The position numbers and the translations under genes are program-made. The notes beneath the pieces were generated by a model. The model ran no database searches. It worked only from the letters and a program-made list of their open reading frames with translations, and was not told the DNA's origin. A stretch of 11,706 nt of DNA from DATFXF01 sp035258565 (GTDB lineage Bacteria > Acidobacteriota > Terriglobia > Acidiferrales > UBA7541): NCBI GenBank assembly GCA_035258565.1, contig DATFXF010000145.1, forward strand, positions 1-11,706. Direction: 5' to 3'. Of the stretch, positions 7,055 to 11,706 are shown one piece after another. Numbering within the stretch: position 1 is the first letter of the stretch; each line of letters opens with the position of its first letter.

Positions 7055-7060
7055 CGAAGG

Positions 7061-9088
7061 ATGCAACACGAACGTCTGTCTTGGGTAGTCTCCGTTGCGC
7101 TGATCTGGCTGCTTTGCGCAGGCCCAGCGAACGCGCAGACGCCGAGCCACAAGCTGAGCCTGGATCTTTACCTTGAGTTTGAAGAGGTAACGGATCCTCA
7201 GATTTCTCCCGACGGCAAGCAGGTGGTCTTCACGCGCCGTTGGGTGGACAAGCTCAACGACAAATGGGAATCAGCGCTCTGGGTGATGAACGCCGACGGA
7301 AGCAGGCAGCGCTTCCTGAGGAAGGGGTCTTCCGCACGATGGTCGCCGGACGGCACGCGCATCGCCTACCTGGCCGACGGCGAGCCCAAAGGGACGCAGA
7401 TCTTCGTGTATTGGATGGATGCCGAAGGCGCGACGACACAACTTACCCACGTCGAAAAGCCGCCCGCCAACCTGTGTTGGTCGCCAGACAGCCGATCCCT
7501 GGCCTTCTCCATGCTGGTTCCCAAGCTGGCAGCATGGAACATCAAACTCCCGCCGCGGCCCGATGGCGCCAAATGGACCAAGGATCCGCGCATCGTCGAA
7601 CGGCTCGTCTATCGCGCCGACCGTATGGGATTCCTGGACGACGGCTATCGGCACATCTTCTTGTTGCCGGCCACCGGCGGCACGCCGCGGCAACTTACCA
7701 GCGGGGATTACAACGATGTCGACACGATGGGCGGATCCCTCTGCTTTACACCCGAGGGGCGCGAGATCTTGTTTAGCGGGTTGCGCACCGACGACTGGGA
7801 GTATGCCTGGGAGGAGTCCCAGATTTATGCAGTCAACGTTCAAGACAAGTCCGTTCGTCAGCTTACACACCGCAAGGGGCTGAACCTGAACCCGGTAGTC
7901 TCACCGGACGGTAAGCTCGTGGCCTACACGGGCCACGATTGGACCGACGACACCTACCGGGATTCGAGGCTTTACGTCATGGGACTGGACGGCTCGAATC
8001 CTCGCCTGTTCACCCCGAATCTCGACCGCACCCCGCAGGGCCTGCACTGGGCGCCCGACGGCAGCGGGATTTATTTCACCGCAGAGGACCGCGGAACGCG
8101 CAACTTGCATTTCGCTTCGCTCCGCGGCGAGGTCCGAGAGATTACCCGGGGCCAGCACGTCCTCAATGTGACGGCCATCAATCGCAATGGGCAGGCTGTG
8201 GGAACGCTCACCAGCTTCGAGAAGCCGCCAGACGTCGTTGCCCTCGATCTCAACGCCCCGCAGCCCAGACAGCTCACCTTCGTGAATGACGACATTCTGG
8301 GTGACGTCAAGCTCGGTGAGGTAGAAGAGATCTGGTACAACTCTGTGGACGGCTTCCGCATTCAGGGCTGGATCGTCAAGCCACCGGATTTCGATCCCCA
8401 GAAAAAATATCCGCTCATGCTGAGCATCCACGGCGGGCCGCACGCAATGTACAACGTGGGGTTCAGCTTCAGCTGGCAGGAACACGCGGCGAATGGCTAT
8501 GTCGTGCTGTATACAAATCCCCGCGGCTCGAGCGGGTATGGCAGCACATTCGGCAATGCGATCAAGAACGCCTACCCGGGCAAGGACTTCGACGACTTGA
8601 TGAAGGGCGTGGACGAAGTCATCGCCAGAGGCTACATCGACACCCGGAACCTGTTTGTCTACGGTTGCAGCGGCGGCGGTGTGCTGACCGCGTGGACCGT
8701 TGGGCACACGGACCGCTTCGCCGCCGCTTCCTCGAATTGTCCGGTGATCAATTGGGTCAGCTTCGCCGGAGCCACCGACATCAACGTATGGGCCTACCAC
8801 CGCTTCGACAAGCTGCCTTGGGAAGATCCCATGCCGTTCTGGCAGCACTCGCCGCTAATGTATGTGGGCATAGTGAAGACGCCCACGATGCTGATGACGG
8901 GCGAGCTCGACATGCGCACACCGATCTCGCAGACCGAGGAGTTCTACGAAGCGCTGAAGGTGCGCAAAGTGCCCACGGCGATGGTGCGCTTCAACGAGGA
9001 GTACCACGGCACCTCATCGAAGCCGTCGAACTTCTTGCGTACGCAGCTCTACCTGCGCTATTGGTTCGAGAAGTATATGAGGAGGTAG
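7061..9088 (+). CDS. Secreted S9 family peptidase (acylaminoacyl-peptidase/prolyl oligopeptidase type)
   Basis: The 675-residue product is a serine peptidase of the alpha/beta-hydrolase clan that should cut short peptides admitted through a beta-propeller. Residues 1-25 are a signal peptide ending ANA, placing it outside the cytoplasm. Propeller blades of the PD40 type recur: PQISPDGKQVVFT (46-58), ARWSPDGTRIAY (92-103), LCWSPDSRSLAFS (138-150), LCFTPEGREILFS (227-239), PVVSPDGKLVAYT (278-290) and LHWAPDGSGIYFT (328-340). The catalytic domain spans about 430-675. HGGP (457-460) forms the oxyanion region. The predicted triad is Ser537 in GCSGGG, Asp617 in GELDMRTP and His649 in EEYHGT, all in the expected order and spacing. 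Length fits S9C members. Start is set by GGAGGAG 6 nt upstream. The GCSGGGVLTAW elbow marks a subfamily different from classical GxSYGG enzymes. The exact substrate is unknown. Confidence 0.95.
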   Translation: MQHERLSWVVSVALIWLLCAGPANAQTPSHKLSLDLYLEFEEVTDPQISPDGKQVVFTRRWVDKLNDKWESALWVMNADGSRQRFLRKGSSARWSPDGTRIAYLADGEPKGTQIFVYWMDAEGATTQLTHVEKPPANLCWSPDSRSLAFSMLVPKLAAWNIKLPPRPDGAKWTKDPRIVERLVYRADRMGFLDDGYRHIFLLPATGGTPRQLTSGDYNDVDTMGGSLCFTPEGREILFSGLRTDDWEYAWEESQIYAVNVQDKSVRQLTHRKGLNLNPVVSPDGKLVAYTGHDWTDDTYRDSRLYVMGLDGSNPRLFTPNLDRTPQGLHWAPDGSGIYFTAEDRGTRNLHFASLRGEVREITRGQHVLNVTAINRNGQAVGTLTSFEKPPDVVALDLNAPQPRQLTFVNDDILGDVKLGEVEEIWYNSVDGFRIQGWIVKPPDFDPQKKYPLMLSIHGGPHAMYNVGFSFSWQEHAANGYVVLYTNPRGSSGYGSTFGNAIKNAYPGKDFDDLMKGVDEVIARGYIDTRNLFVYGCSGGGVLTAWTVGHTDRFAAASSNCPVINWVSFAGATDINVWAYHRFDKLPWEDPMPFWQHSPLMYVGIVKTPTMLMTGELDMRTPISQTEEFYEALKVRKVPTAMVRFNEEYHGTSSKPSNFLRTQLYLRYWFEKYMRR

Positions 9089-9258
9089 TCTGGCCGGAAG
9101 AGAAAGAGCCTGCCGCGGAGCTCCATGACCGGCCGAGCGCGCGCCAGCGGGCCTGTACCCTTCGCGTTTCTAGCGGCGGCGCCTGACCTGAGCCGCTCCG
9201 CCAAGAGAGGTATAGAGCGGCCTTGGTTGGTTCCGCGCCGGCGAGATCAGGAAGATGC

Positions 9259-9946
9259 CTAAGGCTTTTTCGTAAGTTGCTGGTCGGTGCTGGGTGTCTT
9301 GGTCGGCTCGGTGTCCTCGAAGAGCTTCGCGAAGGGAAGCGTGATCTCCTCGGTGGGCCTGCTCCCGGTGGAGCCCATTTGGATCGAACGCACCATCAGG
9401 TTTTTTCCAGCTTGTACCGCAGATAGACTTCAGAAGCATGAGTCCGGTCATTCCCATCGGGTAACCTCAATCACGACCGCAGAGAATGGCCGGCCAGCAG
9501 CCGCCGCTTGGCGCAGACTTGGCGATGCCTTTGTCGACGTACTTCACAAGGCGAAGGGAATGCTGCCCTGCCGAGGCCGTACCCGGTGCCGCCGGCGCCG
9601 AGTCGGTGGGCACGCGCTGTGCTCCGGTGCGTTGGACGTTCTGCTGTTCGCCTCCCGCCTTTCTCTGCATCGTGGTTTCGGAGCCGACCGCGCCGGTGAC
9701 CGTACGCTTCATAGCGTCCTGCGATCCTGCGGCCGTACGCGATTGCCCGCCAGCGGCGGGGGTCAAGTTCACCTGTTTGATCTCGATCCAGTCCTTGTGT
9801 TTTTCGTCCTGTGATTCCCCCTAGAGCATTTGATTACCAGATATCGTGATTTTCATGAAGCTGCGGCTTTGCGCTTCCGCCCAGGTGGCCCCGACCATGA
9901 TCGCAATCATGGCCCACATTGCTGAACCCAACTTCTTATTCCTCAT
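9259..9946 (-). pseudogene. Decayed Hcp1-family (type VI tube protein-like) gene with signal peptide
   Basis: Conceptual translation leftward from ATG 9946-9944 (AGGAG 6 nt upstream at 9953-9957) gives a signal peptide ending TWAEAQ, then SFMKIT. A TAG stop follows at 9823-9821 after 41 codons. The same frame continues with GESQDEKHKDWIEI (9820-9779), a hallmark of Hcp1-family proteins, and KYVDKG near 9544. The rest is spread over other frames: AVVIEVTR (ending 9457), EVYLRYKLEK (9431-9402), then MVRSIQMG and STGSRPTEEITLPFAKL, ending at TAG 9261-9259. At least one nonsense codon and three frame changes (about 9500-9512, 9451-9455 and 9396-9406, the last beside a T6 run) break the gene. Between DWIEI and KYVDK lies an unusually long Ala/Gly/Gln/Thr-rich stretch of about 70 residues. 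Intact Hcp forms hexameric rings of the type VI tube; signal-peptide forms are a separate, poorly understood group. No other type VI gene is visible. Confidence 0.72.
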
Positions 9947-10038
9947 ACCGCACTCCTGCTTGGGATTGACTGGGGGCCAGAGCACTAGTCTGCCACGAAA
10001 CTCGCGTCCCGACCACGCGCGCTACAAGGGTGTTCGGC

Positions 10039-10071
10039 AAAAAGAAAATGTCGCAAGCGAAATCGCAACAT
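10039..10071 (-). terminator. Rho-independent terminator of the SH3-TPR-metallopeptidase gene
   Basis: Read leftward, ATGTTGCGA (10071-10063) and TTGCGACAT (10056-10048) pair over nine positions, two of them G-U wobbles, around the loop TTTCGC. The tract TTTCTTTTT (10047-10039) follows at once. It lies 66 bp past the stop codon at 10137. The stem is only moderately stable, so efficiency is uncertain. Confidence 0.55.
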
Positions 10072-10136
10072 CGCTGCGTCTACGCGTTCGGGCATGCAGC
10101 TGCCTCTTGCCGAGCTGAAGAAAGCGGTGTGCAGAG

Positions 10137-11706
10137 CTATTGAAGGTAGGTCCGGCGCAGGTATTTGGCGGTCTCTTGCTCAAGATCGGCATAGTTGGTG
10201 TGCAGGGCGGCACGCAGCGCGGCTTCGATCGAGGATTCTGTGCCCAGACTGTCGAGGAGCCGTTCAATGCCCGGCATACCCGAGTCGGCGATGATGGATT
10301 CCACGGAGGCCAGCGACCAAGCATAAGCGAAGTGCACGGCTTGGTCCGAGAGTCCCGCCCACGAGCCCTCTAGAAGCGTCCAAGGCATCGACCGTTCTCG
10401 CTCGTAGACGGCGATTAGGGACCGGGCATCGTTGCCTGCTCGCCTGCCCTCTATCCACTGCGCCAGCCCTTCATTCACCCATTGGGGGCATCGGCCCAGA
10501 GTTCGTTGCTGGATAAAGCTGTGGGTAAGCTCGTGCTTGAGCATGCGGGAGAGGGGCGCGGAAACCGAAGCCAAGCCCTGCACGGGGACGCGGATGCGAC
10601 CGTCATTCATCCCGCGGGCCCAACTTGGTGCGCGGGTGATGTCGGCAAATGCCTCCTGCGTATAGAGGATGACGCCGATGGGCTCCGCTGGAGTGAAGTG
10701 CAGTTCGGCCTGGATGCTGCGGAAATGCGCCTCCAGTGTGTGGAGTATTTCCGAGGCAAGTTGCGGGGTCGCGCCACCGTGATAATGGAGAATGAAATGG
10801 CTGTTCTCCTCCTCGCGGAAGTCCCTCTCGGCTTCCTTGTCGCGCTCAGCCTTCTGGAGCGCCAGCGCCACTCCCGGGTTTGGCTGAATGCGTTGGGCCC
10901 CTTTCCACTCTTCGATGGCCTGGTCCACCCGATTCAGGCCGTAGTACGCCCAGCCCCCAAGCTGGGCCACTGCTACCGACTTGGGCGCCACGCGGCGGGC
11001 GCGCCCCAAGTACTCGAGCGCGATAGAGTATTCGCTGCGCCGCAGGTGTACGTAAGCGAGGTCCAATAAGCTAACGAGAAGCAGGTTTGGTTGCTTGCCC
11101 GCAAATGTCAAAGCGGCACGGAAGTGCTCGATCGCTTGGTCGGTATTGCCGCCGGAAAGCTCGAAACTCCCAGCGGCAAGGTGTGCGAAAGCGGCGCGAG
11201 TCATCCCGGCGGCGGAACCGCTCCGGGCCGCAGCCTCCAATTCAGCAAGTTTCACGACATCGATTGACCCCTCACGCACGACAAGGCTCGCCACTTCATC
11301 GTACCCGGAGGCGGAGTGGGCAGAGGGAGGAGCAAGCGCCAAGTCAGCCGCGGAGCGTTTTGAAGGTCCACGAGTCCTCGAGAATCCGGCGTCAGGCGGT
11401 TGCTCGACGACGGGCTGCTCTACGCGTTCCAGCCCTTGGCACTGCACATAGCCGAGCATACGGGCTTGACCCAGAAGCCGGACACCGCACCACCTTTCGG
11501 TCGAGCTCTTGATCTCGAAATCCAGAATCACTTGGTCGCCTTTATTCAGCGATTTCAGTACCGAACTGGAAGAACGCATGCCGGAATAAACTGCCAGCGT
11601 GTCAGCTTTGACGGTCGCGTTGGGGACATTCGCTTGATTCTGTGCCCGGCCGGTGCCACTCCCCAAGGCCAGCCAACCGAGGGTTAGGAGGGTAAGACTC
11701 CGGGTT
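10137..11706 (-). CDS. Secreted SH3-TPR zinc metallopeptidase (peptidase MA-like), 5' end outside window
   Basis: The frame is open from the window edge for 522 residues. The first visible residues (TRSLTLLTLGWLALGSGTGRA) look like the hydrophobic core and cleavage site of a signal peptide, so the true start lies just beyond 11706; a TTG at 11666 would cut that signal off. After it come a bacterial SH3-like domain (about 30-95 of the visible part; ATVKADTLAVYSGMRSSS, then GYVQCQG), a Ser/Pro-rich linker, TPR-like helices (about 170-290; DQAIEHFRAAL, YSIALEYLGRARRVAP, DQAIEEWKGAQRIQPN) and a peptidase MA-like domain (about 300-522). HELTH at 391-395 provides two zinc-binding His and the catalytic Glu. 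NEGLAQW (411-417) supplies the likely third ligand Glu412, as in gluzincins. The protein should act outside the cytoplasm, with SH3 perhaps binding the wall and TPRs binding partners; substrate unknown. A terminator follows at 10039-10071. Confidence 0.9.
   Translation of the reverse strand, partial: TRSLTLLTLGWLALGSGTGRAQNQANVPNATVKADTLAVYSGMRSSSSVLKSLNKGDQVILDFEIKSSTERWCGVRLLGQARMLGYVQCQGLERVEQPVVEQPPDAGFSRTRGPSKRSAADLALAPPSAHSASGYDEVASLVVREGSIDVVKLAELEAAARSGSAAGMTRAAFAHLAAGSFELSGGNTDQAIEHFRAALTFAGKQPNLLLVSLLDLAYVHLRRSEYSIALEYLGRARRVAPKSVAVAQLGGWAYYGLNRVDQAIEEWKGAQRIQPNPGVALALQKAERDKEAERDFREEENSHFILHYHGGATPQLASEILHTLEAHFRSIQAELHFTPAEPIGVILYTQEAFADITRAPSWARGMNDGRIRVPVQGLASVSAPLSRMLKHELTHSFIQQRTLGRCPQWVNEGLAQWIEGRRAGNDARSLIAVYERERSMPWTLLEGSWAGLSDQAVHFAYAWSLASVESIIADSGMPGIERLLDSLGTESSIEAALRAALHTNYADLEQETAKYLRRTYLQ

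Larger units (their letters stand above)
6678..7060. other. 383-bp spacer and leader of the S9 peptidase gene, with a hairpin and a palindrome
   Basis: I see no gene here. The peptidase frame is open upstream as far as about 6851 but lacks a ribosome site and coherent protein sequence there. The spacer holds a nine-pair hairpin with one wobble (6803-6829) and a perfect 10-bp palindrome CGAAGCTTCG (6934-6943). The sequence GATAAT (6943-6948) overlaps the palindrome end and could be a -10 box, but no matching -35 box was found. No T-run marks a terminator for the preceding gene. Confidence 0.5.

Noticed and set aside
6851..7060. Upstream extension of the S9 peptidase frame by 70 codons from a TTG
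   Set aside because: No ribosome site before 6851, the sequence looks non-coding, and a strong GGAGGAG with a signal peptide directly after ATG 7061 fixes the start there.
7901..8848. 315-codon minus-strand frame inside the S9 peptidase gene
   Set aside because: Mirror frame of a clear coding region in GC-rich DNA; no ribosome site or domain.
9172..9197. AGCGGC/GCCGCT inverted repeat between the convergent S9 peptidase gene and Hcp-like remnant
   Set aside because: Six pairs with a 14-base loop and no T-run on either strand; likely chance in GC-rich sequence.
9287..9814. 175-codon plus-strand frame across the Hcp-like remnant
   Set aside because: It is antisense to the remnant, whose protein motifs are clear on the minus strand, and it shows no motif of its own.
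10051..10068. Direct repeat TCGCAA-gcgaaa-TCGCAA as a possible binding site or repeat array
   Set aside because: It is explained by the two arms of the wobble-containing terminator hairpin, and there are only two copies.

Overview
This window is a GC-rich bacterial chromosome segment. It holds six full-length genes, two genes cut by the window edges and one decayed gene. Several encoded proteins carry export signals. A secreted S9 peptidase, a gamma-glutamyltransferase relative, a small secreted basic protein and an orphan secreted Hcp-like remnant sit together. The protein flavour (GlgB, a GCSGGG-type S9 peptidase, GESQDEKHKDWIEI-type Hcp, SH3/TPR/MA-peptidase) best fits Acidobacteriota. That placement is inference from family resemblance; no marker gene is present.

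Layout. Positions 1-4012 read leftward: a fragment of an unknown membrane or secreted protein (1-190), a secreted protein built from two copies of one module (219-797), glycogen branching enzyme GlgB with a TTG start (1037-3319), and a DinB-fold protein (3494-4012). A divergent promoter region follows. Positions 4198-9088 read rightward: a periplasmic gamma-glutamyltransferase-family hydrolase (4198-5910), a small secreted protein of unknown function (6249-6677) and a secreted S9 prolyl-oligopeptidase-type peptidase (7061-9088). They are separated by two long spacers (338 and 383 bp), so they are probably transcribed separately. Positions 9259-11706 read leftward again: an Hcp1-family pseudogene with a signal peptide, a terminator, and a secreted SH3-TPR-metallopeptidase gene whose start lies outside the window.

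Functional theme. GlgB is the only central-metabolism enzyme and stands apart from other glg genes. The gamma-glutamyltransferase relative, the S9 peptidase and the HELTH metallopeptidase are all predicted to be exported and to act on peptides or gamma-glutamyl compounds, which suggests extracytoplasmic peptide turnover. Nothing shows they are one regulon.

I did not find a convincing undescribed multi-gene system. The most notable items are the frameshifted Hcp-like remnant, the duplicated secreted protein with a possible ECF-type promoter, and the gamma-glutamyltransferase relative lacking several canonical substrate-binding residues. No tRNA, rRNA, CRISPR array or insertion sequence was seen.
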